A DNA stretch of 44,526 nt from Rhodoferax sp. U11-2br. Lineage in GTDB: Bacteria > Pseudomonadota > Gammaproteobacteria > Burkholderiales > Burkholderiaceae_C. This document shows positions 25,830-34,337 of the stretch, piece by piece (position 1 is the first letter of the stretch; each line of letters begins with the position of its first letter). The translations under genes were made by a program, and so were the position numbers. Under the pieces are notes generated by a model. That model did no database searches, was not told where the DNA came from, and worked only from the letters and a program-made list of their open reading frames with translations. The stretch is taken from the NCBI RefSeq assembly GCF_018619435.1, contig NZ_JAHFZF010000038.1:1-44526 (forward strand). The letters run 5' to 3'.

Positions 25830-26561
25830 ATGGAAAAATGCGACTGCATTCTGATCGTTGATGACGAACCCGACATCCGCCGCCTGCTGGTGGACTATCT
25901 GGTGCGCAACGGTTTTGAGGCGCTGGCTGCGCGCGACGGGCGCGAGATGTTGCAGCTGCTGGCGCGCCATGCGGTAGACCTGCTGGTGCTGGACCTGATG
26001 CTGCCCGACACCGATGGCCTGACGCTGTGCCGCGACCTGCGCGCCAGCTCCAGCCTGCCGGTGATCATGCTCACCGCGCGGGGAGAGGAGGCCGACCGCA
26101 TTGTGGGCATCGAGATGGGCGCCGACGACTACCTGGTCAAACCCTTCAACCCGCGCGAACTGCTGGCCCGCATCAAGTCCATCCTGCGTCGCACCCGTGC
26201 CCTGCCACCCAACCTCAAGCCCGAGCCGGTGCGCTGCCTGCTGTTTGGCGGCTGGTGTCTGGACACCGCCGAGCGCCTGCTGACCGCGCCGGACGGCGTG
26301 GCCACGCCCTTGTCGGGCGCGGAGTTCCGGCTGCTGCGCATCTTGCTGGAGCACCCCAACCGGGTGCTGACCCGCGACCAGCTGACCGAGCTGATCCACG
26401 GCCACGAAGCCGAGGCCTATGACCGTGCCATCGATGTGCAGGTCAGCCGTTTGCGCCAGCGCCTGCGTGATGACAGCCGCGAACCCCAACTGATCAAGAC
26501 GGTGCGTGGTGAGGGTTATGTTCTGGCCGCTTCAGTGCAGGCGTCTGACACATGCCCGTGA
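25830..26561 (+). CDS. OmpR-family response regulator
   Basis: A 243-residue two-domain transcription factor. The receiver domain (about 5-120) has the acidic pair in [12 protein letters not shown], the phospho-acceptor Asp55 in LLVLDLMLPDTDG, the switch Thr in VIMLTARGEE and Lys in DDYLVKPFNPREL. The C-terminal winged-helix domain shows LSGAEFRLLRILLEHPNRVLT and the recognition helix YDRAIDVQVSRLRQRL. It overlaps the histidine-kinase gene by 10 bases. The Shine-Dalgarno is weak. The stimulus is not evident; the divergent periplasmic protein gene is a likely target. Confidence 0.95.
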   Translation: MEKCDCILIVDDEPDIRRLLVDYLVRNGFEALAARDGREMLQLLARHAVDLLVLDLMLPDTDGLTLCRDLRASSSLPVIMLTARGEEADRIVGIEMGADDYLVKPFNPRELLARIKSILRRTRALPPNLKPEPVRCLLFGGWCLDTAERLLTAPDGVATPLSGAEFRLLRILLEHPNRVLTRDQLTELIHGHEAEAYDRAIDVQVSRLRQRLRDDSREPQLIKTVRGEGYVLAASVQASDTCP

Positions 26562-27928
26562 TGCTGCAAGCCCCTGTGCGCCCGAACTGGCGCCGCCTGC
26601 GCTCGACCCTGGCGGCCCGGCTTGCGCTGATTGTGTTGGTGGGCCTGCTGGTGGCCCAGGGGGTGAGTTTCTGGCTGCAGTGGCAAGAGCGGTCTGTGGC
26701 GGTCAACCAGGTCCGCGGGGTCAATTTGGCAGACCGCCTCGCCCCGGCGGTGCGGGTGTTGGAAGCCAGCCCGTCAGCCCAGCGCGCTTTGGCCCTGGCT
26801 GCTTTGCAGGGTGGTGGCGTTCAGTTCGAGATGGTCACTGCCGACCAGGTTTTTGCGGTTGTGCCACGCGGCGCTTTGCCGGGCATGCTCAGTGCGCGAC
26901 TGGGCCGGTCGGTCAACATCCGCACCGACGGCCTGGGCCGTGGTCCGGGTGCCGGTCAAGCGCGTGCTGGTCTGGCCCACCGGCTGGACCTGCAGCTCAT
27001 GGATGGCCAGTGGGTCCGTGTCAGTCTGGCGCCCGAGCTGGACGCCCAGGCACCGGCCTTGCCCACCAGTTTGCTCACCGAGCTGCTCATCACCCTGGGC
27101 CTGGTGATGGCGGTGGTGCTGCTGGCCGTGCAACAGGCCACCCGGCCACTGCGCCAGCTGGCCCAGGCAGCAGACACCCTGGGCAGTGACCTGGACGCCC
27201 CACCTCTGCCCGAAGACGGCCCCACCGAGACCCGGCACGCGGCCCAGGCGTTTAACCGCATGCAGGCCAGAATCAAACACCTGGTCAACGAGCGGGCCCG
27301 GGCTCTGGCGGCGGTCTCGCACGATTTGCGCACGCCGCTCACGCGCCTGCGTTTGCGCACCGAACTGATCGACGACGAGCGCTTGCGCGAGCAGATGAGC
27401 AAGGACCTGGAGGCCATGGCCGCCATGATTGATGGCACGCTGGCCTACCTGCGTGGCCTGCAGGCCAATGAGCAGGTGCGCAGCTTGGACATCAATGCGC
27501 TGCTGGAGAGCATGGCCGACGATGCCCGGGTACTGGGGCGCAGCATCCAGATCCACGGGCAGGCACAACAGGCTTTTCAAGGCCGGCTGACCGCTTTGCG
27601 CCGGGCACTGCAAAACCTGATCGACAACGCCTTCAAATACGGCCAGGGCGCCAGCTTCCGTGTGGAAGACAGCCCAGCTCTGTTGACAATCACGGTGGAG
27701 GACGATGGGCCCGGCCTGGCACCGGCAGAGCTGACCAAGGTTACCGAACCCTATTACCGCGTCGACAGTGCACGCAGTGCTACAGGTGACGGTGTCGGGC
27801 TGGGCCTGTCCATCGTGAAAGACGTGGCCCTGTTGCACAACGGTGAACTGATCCTGACCAACCGGCCCCAAGGTGGGCTGGCTGCAACTCTGCTGCTGCC
27901 ACGCGCTGTCACACCCACACTGTCATGA
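26552..27928 (+). CDS. sensor histidine kinase
   Basis: A 458-residue EnvZ-like membrane sensor. One transmembrane helix at about 28-50 and a second at about 172-195 enclose a periplasmic domain of roughly 120 residues. A HAMP segment (ATRPLRQLAQAADTLGSDL) precedes the dimerisation helix with phospho-acceptor His257 in AVSHDLRTPLTRLRLR. The ATP-binding domain has the N box LQNLIDNAFKYG, G1 VEDDGPGLAP and G2 GDGVGLGLSIVKDV. It is cotranscribed with the response regulator, overlapping it by 10 bases. The sensed signal is unknown. Confidence 0.95.
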   Translation: MPVMLQAPVRPNWRRLRSTLAARLALIVLVGLLVAQGVSFWLQWQERSVAVNQVRGVNLADRLAPAVRVLEASPSAQRALALAALQGGGVQFEMVTADQVFAVVPRGALPGMLSARLGRSVNIRTDGLGRGPGAGQARAGLAHRLDLQLMDGQWVRVSLAPELDAQAPALPTSLLTELLITLGLVMAVVLLAVQQATRPLRQLAQAADTLGSDLDAPPLPEDGPTETRHAAQAFNRMQARIKHLVNERARALAAVSHDLRTPLTRLRLRTELIDDERLREQMSKDLEAMAAMIDGTLAYLRGLQANEQVRSLDINALLESMADDARVLGRSIQIHGQAQQAFQGRLTALRRALQNLIDNAFKYGQGASFRVEDSPALLTITVEDDGPGLAPAELTKVTEPYYRVDSARSATGDGVGLGLSIVKDVALLHNGELILTNRPQGGLAATLLLPRAVTPTLS

Positions 27929-28102
27929 GCACTGCCAGTTTTGGCAGGGCTGGTTGTGTCGCCGGTTGTGCAAGCCAGCTTGTGCGCGTTTCTGAACAGA
28001 TGAATCAATGACTTAGCGGATTGGCTGGGGCTGGCACGGCGGTTGCGGTGGACAGGGGGTCGTCAACTTTTTTTTGTCAGTCCATCCACTGACCCCTTCC
28101 CC

Positions 28103-28489
28103 ATGATCATGAAAATCGCCGTCACCAGCCAGAACCGCACCAGCATCACCGAACACGCTGGCAAATGCCGCAAGTTCTGGGTTTACGAGGTGGCCAATCG
28201 CCAGGTCAGCGGCAAACAATTGCTGGAACTGCCTTTGGCGCAAAGTTTTCACGAAAGTGCCCACGCACCCGACCCGCAGGCACCCCATCCGCTGGATGGC
28301 GTCTCGCTCCTGATCACCGCCAGCGCAGGCCATGGCCTCAAGGCACGTCTGCGCCAAAAAGGCATGGCCGTGTGTGTCACCAGCGAAACCGACCCTGATC
28401 ACGCGGTGGCGGCTTGGCTGCAGGGCACACTGACCGAAGTAGCCAGTGCACCCCAGGACTGCGACTGTGGCCACGGTCAGCCCGCCTGA
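28103..28489 (+). CDS. NifX/NifB-C-terminal-like (FeMo-cofactor-binding fold) protein
   Basis: A 128-residue protein of the dinitrogenase iron-molybdenum cofactor-binding fold (NifX/NafY/NifB C-terminal). The start MKIAVTSQNRTSITEHAGKC and the following RKFWVYEV strand are typical, as is the central LITASAGHGLKARL segment where metal-cluster binders place a loop. It ends in a Cys/His tail, DCDCGHG, a plausible metal site. No nif genes are near, so it is probably one of the stand-alone members of unknown role. Two ATG codons (28103, 28109) are possible starts; no strong Shine-Dalgarno separates them. Confidence 0.8.
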   Translation: MIMKIAVTSQNRTSITEHAGKCRKFWVYEVANRQVSGKQLLELPLAQSFHESAHAPDPQAPHPLDGVSLLITASAGHGLKARLRQKGMAVCVTSETDPDHAVAAWLQGTLTEVASAPQDCDCGHGQPA

Positions 28490-28539
28490 GCAAGCCCTGA
28501 GCACCAGCCCCGCCTGCGGTGGTTCAGACCAATCTATTT

Positions 28540-28555
28540 ATACCCTATGGGGTAT
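28540..28555. promoter_or_regulatory. CsoR/CstR-type palindromic operator upstream of the AhpD-like gene
   Basis: ATACCC-TATG-GGGTAT is a perfect inverted repeat with six-base arms, 45 bases before the start codon. It has the form of operators bound by the CsoR/RcnR/CstR family of copper-, nickel- or persulfide-sensing repressors. No such regulator gene is seen in the window, so the assignment is by motif only. Confidence 0.55.
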
Positions 28556-28600
28556 TATTTCCCCTCTCTCAGTTTTAACCCCTTTGAAAGACCAGTCTCC

Positions 28601-28951
28601 ATGAGCACGTTTGACCACATCGGCTTGATTCAGAACATCAACGAGAACTTGGCGTCGCTGCGCAAAGCCCAGCCCGAGGCCATGCAGGGTTTTGGCCAAC
28701 TGGCCCGCGCCGCCATGACCGAAGGCGCTCTCAGCGCCAAACACAAGGAGCTGATCGCCCTGGCCATTGGCATCACCCAGCATTGCTCGGGCTGCATCGG
28801 CTTTCATGTCAAGGCACTGATCAAGCTGCAATGCACCCGCCAAGAACTCGAAGAAATGCTCAGCGTGTGTGTCTACATGGGCGGCGGACCCGCCCTGATG
28901 TACACCGCCGAAGCCCTGAGCGCCTGGGACAGCATGACCGCCCCGGCATGA
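28601..28951 (+). CDS. carboxymuconolactone decarboxylase/AhpD-like family protein
   Basis: A 116-residue all-helical protein of the AhpD/CMD superfamily. The redox motif CSGC with the following GFHVKAL (near residue 65) and the preceding KHKELIALAIGITQHC are the AhpD-like signature, which marks peroxidase-type or thiol-disulfide activity rather than true decarboxylase. The C-terminus LSVCVYMGGGPALMYTAEAL is the usual helix pair. The ATG at 28601 is chosen because an earlier one lies within the upstream palindrome. The CsoR/CstR-type operator suggests induction by metal or reactive sulfur. Confidence 0.9.
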   Translation: MSTFDHIGLIQNINENLASLRKAQPEAMQGFGQLARAAMTEGALSAKHKELIALAIGITQHCSGCIGFHVKALIKLQCTRQELEEMLSVCVYMGGGPALMYTAEALSAWDSMTAPA

Positions 28952-29032
28952 GTCGGCTGCAGGCCGCCAAGCTCTCTGGCCGGTTGCACACAGACGCTGT
29001 GCATTCACCCCCCTGCTGAACTGGGGGGCAGG

Positions 29033-29941
29033 GTGCTGATCTGGCTGTTTCTGCTGGCAGGGGTGGCCCTGGTGGCGTTGTTGCGCCAGGTTGTTCACCG
29101 GGCCATCCTGCGCAGCCTGCGCGCGCCCCGGGTGGCGCACCTGCGCACCCCGGCCGACCTGGGTTTTCAGGCGCATGCACTGCGTTTGCCGGTGGCCCAT
29201 GGCAAGTCCCTGTTTGCCTGGTTTGTGCCGGTGCCGGGTGCGCGGCAGGCCCCCGCCGTGCTGCTGATGCATGGCTGGGGCGCCAATGCCAGCCTCATGC
29301 TGCCCGCCCTGGCCCCGTTACATGCCGCCGGCTACTCGGTGATGCTGCTGGATGCACGTTGCCACGGCAACAGCGATGACGAAGTTTTCACCTCGCTGCC
29401 CCGATTCGCCCAGGACATCGACGCCGGGCTGGACTGGCTGCGTTGGCAGCCCGAGGTGGACGACCAGCGCCTGGTGGTGCTGGGCCACTCGGTGGGCGCC
29501 GGTGCGGCCCTGTTGTGTGCCACCCGGCGCCAGGATGTGAAAGCGGTGGTGTGCCTGGGTGCGTTTGCCCATCCGCAAGAGGTGATGCGGCGCTGGCTGG
29601 CCGAGGTGCATCTGCCTTACCTGGTGATTGGCTGGTACCTGCTGCGCCACGTGCAACACGTCATCGGTGTCCGTTTTGACGAGATTGCGCCCCTGCACAG
29701 CATGGCGCGGGTGTCTTGCCCGGTGTTGCTGGTGCACGGCAGCGAGGACGAGGTGGTGCCGGTGGCTGATGCCCAGCGCCTGCAGGCAGCTGGCAGGCCG
29801 GGCCAGGTGACATGGATTGAAATCCCCGGCGGACACGACCCTAGCGAGGCTGCCCCAGCCTATGTGCCACAACTGATCAGCTTTTTGCAGCAGGCTTTCG
29901 CCACCGCTGACAGGCAGCTCAGCGCTGGGGCGGCCCATTAG
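29033..29941 (+). CDS. membrane-anchored alpha/beta hydrolase
   Basis: A 302-residue alpha/beta hydrolase with one N-terminal transmembrane helix (residues 2-20). The oxyanion region is LMHGWGAN near residue 82, the nucleophile elbow GHSVGAG near residue 150, the acid in VHGSEDEVVP near residue 242 and the histidine in PGGHDPSE near residue 270. It resembles BAAT/YqiK-type serine hydrolases and esterases. The start is GTG at 29033, preceded by a G-rich Shine-Dalgarno. Its stop overlaps the stop of the convergent exporter gene by four bases (29938-29941). Substrate unknown. Confidence 0.88.
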   Translation: MLIWLFLLAGVALVALLRQVVHRAILRSLRAPRVAHLRTPADLGFQAHALRLPVAHGKSLFAWFVPVPGARQAPAVLLMHGWGANASLMLPALAPLHAAGYSVMLLDARCHGNSDDEVFTSLPRFAQDIDAGLDWLRWQPEVDDQRLVVLGHSVGAGAALLCATRRQDVKAVVCLGAFAHPQEVMRRWLAEVHLPYLVIGWYLLRHVQHVIGVRFDEIAPLHSMARVSCPVLLVHGSEDEVVPVADAQRLQAAGRPGQVTWIEIPGGHDPSEAAPAYVPQLISFLQQAFATADRQLSAGAAH

Positions 29942-31143
29942 CCGTGTTTTTGCACCAGCGTCCAGGCGGACAGTGCAATCAGCCCACTCCAGAACCACAT
30001 GCCCAGGGTCAGTGGCAGCACCGTGCCGTCCATGTGGCCACCGAGCCAGCCGCCCATGGCAAAAGCACACACCATCATCAGGATGCCATTCATCGCCGAG
30101 GCCGCGCCCGCCGCCTGCGGGAACGGCCCGACCGAGCCACTCTGACCACAGGGCTGGTGGATGCCATGGCCCACCATAAAAATCAGCTGTGGCAACAAGA
30201 TGCTCCAGAGGCTGATCCAGCCGCTCAAGGTCAACAACGCCATCAGCGTGCCGCCGGTCAGCGACAACACCCCGGCAAAAGCCACCGCACGACGCACCCC
30301 AAAACGTGGCAGCCAGTGGCGGCATAAAAAGGTGCCGCCAATGTAGGCCAATGAGTTGACAAACATCACCAGCCCGTATTGCATTTTGCTCAGACCCAGC
30401 ACCCCGGTGAACACAAAGGACGAGGCCGCCAAAAAGGTGAACAGTCCGCTGTATGAGCAGGCCGTTAACGCGGAGAACGCCAGAAACGTCGGGTGCCCCA
30501 GGATGTGGCGCCAAGTTGCAACCAGTGTGCCCAGCTGCAGCGCCTGCGGGTTTTTTCGCTGCACGGTTTCCTCAAACCGCAGCGCCACCACCACCAGGGT
30601 CACCGCCGCAAACACACCGAGTGCCAGCAGCGCAAAACGCCAGTTCAGCCACTGCGTCAGCAGGCCGCCCAGCGGTGCACTCAGGCAGGCAATCACGCCC
30701 AGGCCACTCAGGCCCTTGCTCATCACCCGTGCGCCCTGCGTGGGGGCGTACAGGTCACGCACGATGGCGCGGGCACACATCACACCAGCACCCATGGCCG
30801 CACCCTGCAGCGTGCGCCAGACAATCAACCAGCCCATGCTCGGTGCCAGGCAACTGGCAATGGAGGACAGCACATAAGCCACCAGACCAATCAGCAGAAT
30901 AGGCCGGCGACCAAAGCGGTCTGACAGCGGCCCCCACACCAGCTGCGAGCCACCAAAGGCCAGCAGCAGCGCGGTCAGTGTCAGCTGCGCCTGCGCCATC
31001 GGGGCAGACAACTGGGCGGTCAGCTCGGGCAGGGCAGGCAGGTACAGGTCGGTGGTGATCGGCTGCAGGCCCAGCAACAGGGACAGCAGCAAGACGATCA
31101 GACCGGGCGGCATGTTGGAGGAATGGGTGGCGTTGGCAGGCAT
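29938..31143 (-). CDS. Bcr/CflA-family multidrug efflux MFS transporter
   Basis: A 401-residue twelve-helix major facilitator of the Bcr/CflA (DHA1) branch. The family signature DLYLPALPELTAQL near residue 32 precedes the second helix, and loop 2-3 carries the MFS motif GPLSDRFGRRPILLIG near residue 71. Helix five shows the Pro/Gly drug-antiporter motif in GVIACLSAPLGGLLTQW near residue 148. It should export drugs or small metabolites by proton antiport. The start at 31143 is used; ATG at 31113 (MPPGLIV) is an alternative nearer to helix one. It is convergent with the hydrolase gene and overlaps it by four bases. Confidence 0.92.
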   Translation of the reverse strand: MPANATHSSNMPPGLIVLLLSLLLGLQPITTDLYLPALPELTAQLSAPMAQAQLTLTALLLAFGGSQLVWGPLSDRFGRRPILLIGLVAYVLSSIASCLAPSMGWLIVWRTLQGAAMGAGVMCARAIVRDLYAPTQGARVMSKGLSGLGVIACLSAPLGGLLTQWLNWRFALLALGVFAAVTLVVVALRFEETVQRKNPQALQLGTLVATWRHILGHPTFLAFSALTACSYSGLFTFLAASSFVFTGVLGLSKMQYGLVMFVNSLAYIGGTFLCRHWLPRFGVRRAVAFAGVLSLTGGTLMALLTLSGWISLWSILLPQLIFMVGHGIHQPCGQSGSVGPFPQAAGAASAMNGILMMVCAFAMGGWLGGHMDGTVLPLTLGMWFWSGLIALSAWTLVQKHG

Positions 31144-31246
31144 GGTTTGAGGTTATCAGATCAGTACCAACCCAATGTGTCTGGAAAACCGCGTCTGTGC
31201 GAAGATGGCCACTGCTTGAATCAGACATTGTGGAAGGGGTGGTGGC

Positions 31247-31630
31247 ATGGCAATAGGATGGCTCTCCGTATTAAAAATGGTGCCCTGGGGTGATGTGATC
31301 GAGTCCGCGCCCAAAGTAGCGCAGGGCGCCAAAAAGCTGTGGGACACGGTGGGCAAAAAGCCCGCCGCCAGCACCAGCGCAACGGTGACCACCGCCACTC
31401 CGGGCCAGCCCGAACCCACGCTGGCCGCCTTGCAGGCCCAGGTGACTCAGCTGCAGGTGTCGGTGGCCGAGCTGCACCAGCAGATGCTGGCCTCCAGCGC
31501 ACTGATCGGCTCGCTGGCCGAACAAAACACCCAGCTGATCGCCCGTGTGGAGGTCAACCGCAAACGTGTGCTGGCCCTGGCGGTGGTGGTGGTTGTGCTC
31601 GCGGGGGTGGTGGTAAACAAACTATTTTGA
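31247..31630 (+). CDS. small coiled-coil membrane protein of unknown function
   Basis: A 127-residue protein starting MAIGWLSVLKMVPWGDVIE, with a lysine-rich amphipathic stretch to about residue 40, a Thr/Ala/Pro linker, a heptad-patterned coiled coil at about 60-100 (LAALQAQVTQLQVSVAELHQ) and a C-terminal transmembrane helix of Val/Ala/Leu ending in NKLF. That layout suggests a cytoplasmic coiled coil anchored by its tail. I do not recognise a named family. A shortened copy of its last part, together with the adjoining repeat, occurs at 35274-35424. Copy 4 of the repeat begins at its stop codon. Confidence 0.75.
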   Translation: MAIGWLSVLKMVPWGDVIESAPKVAQGAKKLWDTVGKKPAASTSATVTTATPGQPEPTLAALQAQVTQLQVSVAELHQQMLASSALIGSLAEQNTQLIARVEVNRKRVLALAVVVVVLAGVVVNKLF

Positions 31631-31672
31631 TAGCTGTCAGCCCTTTATACATAAGGTCTAGAGGCCAATTTT
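31625..31672 (+). repeat. dispersed palindromic repeat, copy 4
   Basis: Forward copy: TTTTGATAGCTGTCAGCCC, loop TTTATACATAAGG, then TCTAGAGGCCAATTTT. It starts within the last codons of the small coiled-coil gene. The remaining bases up to the fadD stop at 31833 hold nothing I can assign. Confidence 0.8.
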
Positions 31673-31832
31673 CCTTGTGTCTTAACAGGAGCCTGTTTTG
31701 GCGGGAGAATCGTTGACGCCAGTGCGACAGAGCCAACACGCCATGATCCACGCGCGCCAGGCAAGCCAGCGCCAGGCTTCATTGGCCTGACTGAAGTGTT
31801 TCCTTTGAACCTGGTGACACTGGCGAAACGGG

Positions 31833-33521
31833 TTAGGGCACCGAAGCACCAGCGGCTGCATCACGCAGTTCTCGCCGCAAAAATTTCCCCAGGTTGGTCT
31901 TTGGCAGGGGTTCACTGCGGAATTCGATGATCCGGGGCATCTTGTAGCTGGTCAGGTGTTGTCGGCAATGCGCGAGCAAGAGCTGTTCGTTCAGCGCCGG
32001 GTCACTCTTCACCACCACGATCTTGACGACCTCGCCGGATCGGTCGTCTTGCACACCGATGGCCACGACCTCGGCCACACCGGGGTGCAGCGCGACAACG
32101 TCTTCGATCTGGTTCGGAAAGACCTTGAAGCCCGACACAATGATCATGTCTTTTTTACGGTCCGTGATCCTGAAATAACCCCGGTCGTCCACAAAACCCA
32201 TATCGCCGGTGCGCAGCCAGCCCTCAGCGGTGAACACTTTGCTGGTTTCGTCGGGGCAGTTCCAGTACCCCGGCATCACCTGGGGGCCGCGCACGCAGAT
32301 CTCGCCGACCTCGCCTGTGGCGAGTTGCTTGCCAGCTTCGTCGAGGATCACCGCCTGGGTTGACGGAATCGGGATGCCGATGGTTCCGGTCCACGCCTCA
32401 GTGTCGAGCGGGTTGGCGATGACAATGGGCGACGTCTCGGTCATGCCGTAGCCTTCGATGATGTTCACACCGGTGCGTTTTTTCCAGCGCTCGGCCACCA
32501 CGCTCTGCACCGCCATGCCCCCGGCACTGGTCACTTTCAGGGCGCTGGTGTCCACGCCCGCAAACCCGGGCGTGTCAAGCAGGGCCCGGTACAGGGTGTT
32601 CACACCGATGATGATCGTGAAAGGGTATCTCTTCAGGTCTTGGATGTAGGCGCGCATGTCTCTGGGGTTGGTCACCAGAACCGTGCGTGCACCGAGCTTC
32701 ATGAACACCAGATTGGAGGTCAGCGCGTAGACGTGGTAAAGCGGCAGTGGGCAGACGAACACCTCTTTGCCTTCCACCAGATCGCGCGCCATCCACGCCG
32801 TCATTTGTTGCACATTGGCCACCAGGTTGCCGTGGGTCAGCGCCGCACCCTTGGCCACGCCCGTTGTGCCGCCGGTGTACTGCAGGAAGGCCAAATCGGT
32901 TTGGCAAAGCGGCACCTCTTCCAAATTCTGCTGGCGCCCGGCGCGCAGGGCCGCGTTGAATGGGGTGCTACCGCCAATCGTCCATGGGGGCACCATGTGT
33001 TTGATGTGTTTCACCACGACGTTGGTGAGTAGTTTCTTCACAGGCGCAAACATGTCGCCAACCTCGGTCGTGATGACGGTCGGGGTCAATGTCGGATTCT
33101 TGTCCAAGACTTGTTGCAAGGTGTGCGCAAAGTTTTCCAGCACCACGATGGCCACCGCGCCCGAGTCTTTCAGCTGGTGTTCCAGCTCGGCTGCGGTGTA
33201 CTGCGGGTTGATGTTCACCACCACAAGCCCAGCCCGTAACACGCCGAACAAGGCCACCGGGTACTGGAGCAGATTCGGCATCATCAGGGCGACCCGCTCA
33301 CCTTGGCGCAGTCCCAGTGACTTCTGCAGATAGCCTGCAAAATCGCGGCTCAAGCGGTCGAGTTGTGCATAGGTGATTGACACCCCCATGTTGCTGTAGG
33401 CGGGCAAATCTCCAAAACGTTGGCAGCTGCGCTGCAACATGTTCCTGAGCGAGGTGAACTCAAACACATCCACCTCGGCCGGTATGCCTGGCGGGTAACT
33501 GTTCAACCAAATGGATTCCAT
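31833..33521 (-). CDS. fadD: long-chain-fatty-acid-CoA ligase
   Basis: A 562-residue AMP-forming acyl-CoA synthetase that activates long-chain fatty acids. The P-loop is YTGGTTGVAKGA near residue 215, the A5 motif GYGMTETSP near residue 353, A7 WLRTGDMGFVDDRGYFRITDR near residue 430 and the A8/A10 hinge and lysine in KDMIIVSGFKVFPNQIE and PKTNLGKFLRRELR. Length and start (MESIWLNSYPPGIPAEVD) match proteobacterial FadD. A good AAGGAAAG precedes the ATG. It follows the decayed ferredoxin-reductase gene by 24 bases, so it may be expressed from the FabR-controlled promoter upstream of that gene. Confidence 0.97.
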   Translation of the reverse strand: MESIWLNSYPPGIPAEVDVFEFTSLRNMLQRSCQRFGDLPAYSNMGVSITYAQLDRLSRDFAGYLQKSLGLRQGERVALMMPNLLQYPVALFGVLRAGLVVVNINPQYTAAELEHQLKDSGAVAIVVLENFAHTLQQVLDKNPTLTPTVITTEVGDMFAPVKKLLTNVVVKHIKHMVPPWTIGGSTPFNAALRAGRQQNLEEVPLCQTDLAFLQYTGGTTGVAKGAALTHGNLVANVQQMTAWMARDLVEGKEVFVCPLPLYHVYALTSNLVFMKLGARTVLVTNPRDMRAYIQDLKRYPFTIIIGVNTLYRALLDTPGFAGVDTSALKVTSAGGMAVQSVVAERWKKRTGVNIIEGYGMTETSPIVIANPLDTEAWTGTIGIPIPSTQAVILDEAGKQLATGEVGEICVRGPQVMPGYWNCPDETSKVFTAEGWLRTGDMGFVDDRGYFRITDRKKDMIIVSGFKVFPNQIEDVVALHPGVAEVVAIGVQDDRSGEVVKIVVVKSDPALNEQLLLAHCRQHLTSYKMPRIIEFRSEPLPKTNLGKFLRRELRDAAAGASVP

Positions 33522-33545
33522 CTAGATCTTTCCTTGCCGCATCAC

Positions 33546-34160
33546 TTACATCACGTGGACAGCGGTGAAACAAAACCCGCTGTGCAACGGCTGGGTCAAG
33601 CCACGGTTGCGCCAGTAGGCCTGCACCATCTCCACGAAGCCACTGGGACCACACACCCAGGTGGTGCGCTCGTTCACATCGGGCACCGCAAGCGTCAGGG
33701 CCTCGGCGCAGAACTGACCAACATGGTCGTCGAAATGGACCAGCAGGGATAGCTCCGGGTAGCTGTCTGCAGCACCTTGCATTGTGCTGGCCTGATGCAA
33801 TTCGGCCGGGTTGCGGCACACATGCAGCAACACCACGTCACCCTGGTAGTTGCGTGCCTGCAATTCACACAGCATGGACATCGTCGTTGTGATACCACGG
33901 TCGGCACTCAGCAGCAGCATCTTGGCGGGCAATGTCGCAGGCAGCACGAGCTGGCTGTCCACCTGGTTGACGCTGCGCACGCCGCCATGCGTGACAGTCT
34001 GCGGCGAAGTGGGAATGGGTTGCACCGATGGCACAGCGTCGTTTGCCGCGAGCAGGGGTGCGAGGGGATCAGCCCGTGTAGGGTGCAATGCAGCCTTTAG
34101 GGGCATGACCAGTGTTTCAAACCAGCGAGTTGATCGGGTTGGGTGGTTGGCAGCAGTCAT
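33546..34160 (-). pseudogene. ferredoxin/flavodoxin-NADP reductase-like gene, internally deleted and truncated
   Basis: The 204-residue reading resembles the 2Fe-2S ferredoxin reductase that usually pairs with a fatty-acid desaturase under DesT/FabR control, but large parts are missing. About 60 N-terminal residues are followed directly by the end of the FAD barrel (SQLVLPATLP) and the NAD-binding domain: KMLLLSADRGITTTMSML, where a working enzyme has GSGITP, and WVCGPSGFVEMVQAYW. The FAD-binding strands with their RxYS motif are absent, and the protein stops where the 2Fe-2S domain should begin. It is probably decayed. AAGGAC precedes the ATG. No desaturase gene follows; fadD does. Confidence 0.6.
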
Positions 34161-34199
34161 GATGTGTCCTTGCCGGGTTATTTGGGGTTGTTTTATATT

Positions 34200-34215
34200 G
34201 TGTACGTTCGTACAC
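34200..34215. promoter_or_regulatory. 16-base palindromic operator between the reductase remnant and the FabR-like gene
   Basis: GTGTACG-TT-CGTACAC is a perfect inverted repeat 40 bases upstream of the reductase start codon. It resembles DesT/FabR-type sites built on GTAC half-sites. A TATAAA at about 34192-34197 on the minus strand could be the -10 box, placing the palindrome just upstream. A related GTACAC lies at 34318-34323 before the regulator gene. Confidence 0.6.
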
Positions 34216-34337
34216 TGAATGTCTACGGTCATTTTTGAGTTTGCTGAGGGAAGTCAACTTCTGATGGAATGAATCTTGATTTTTTCTGGATTCATGTGAA
34301 TTTGATACGATACGCTTGTACACAAATACACATCACC

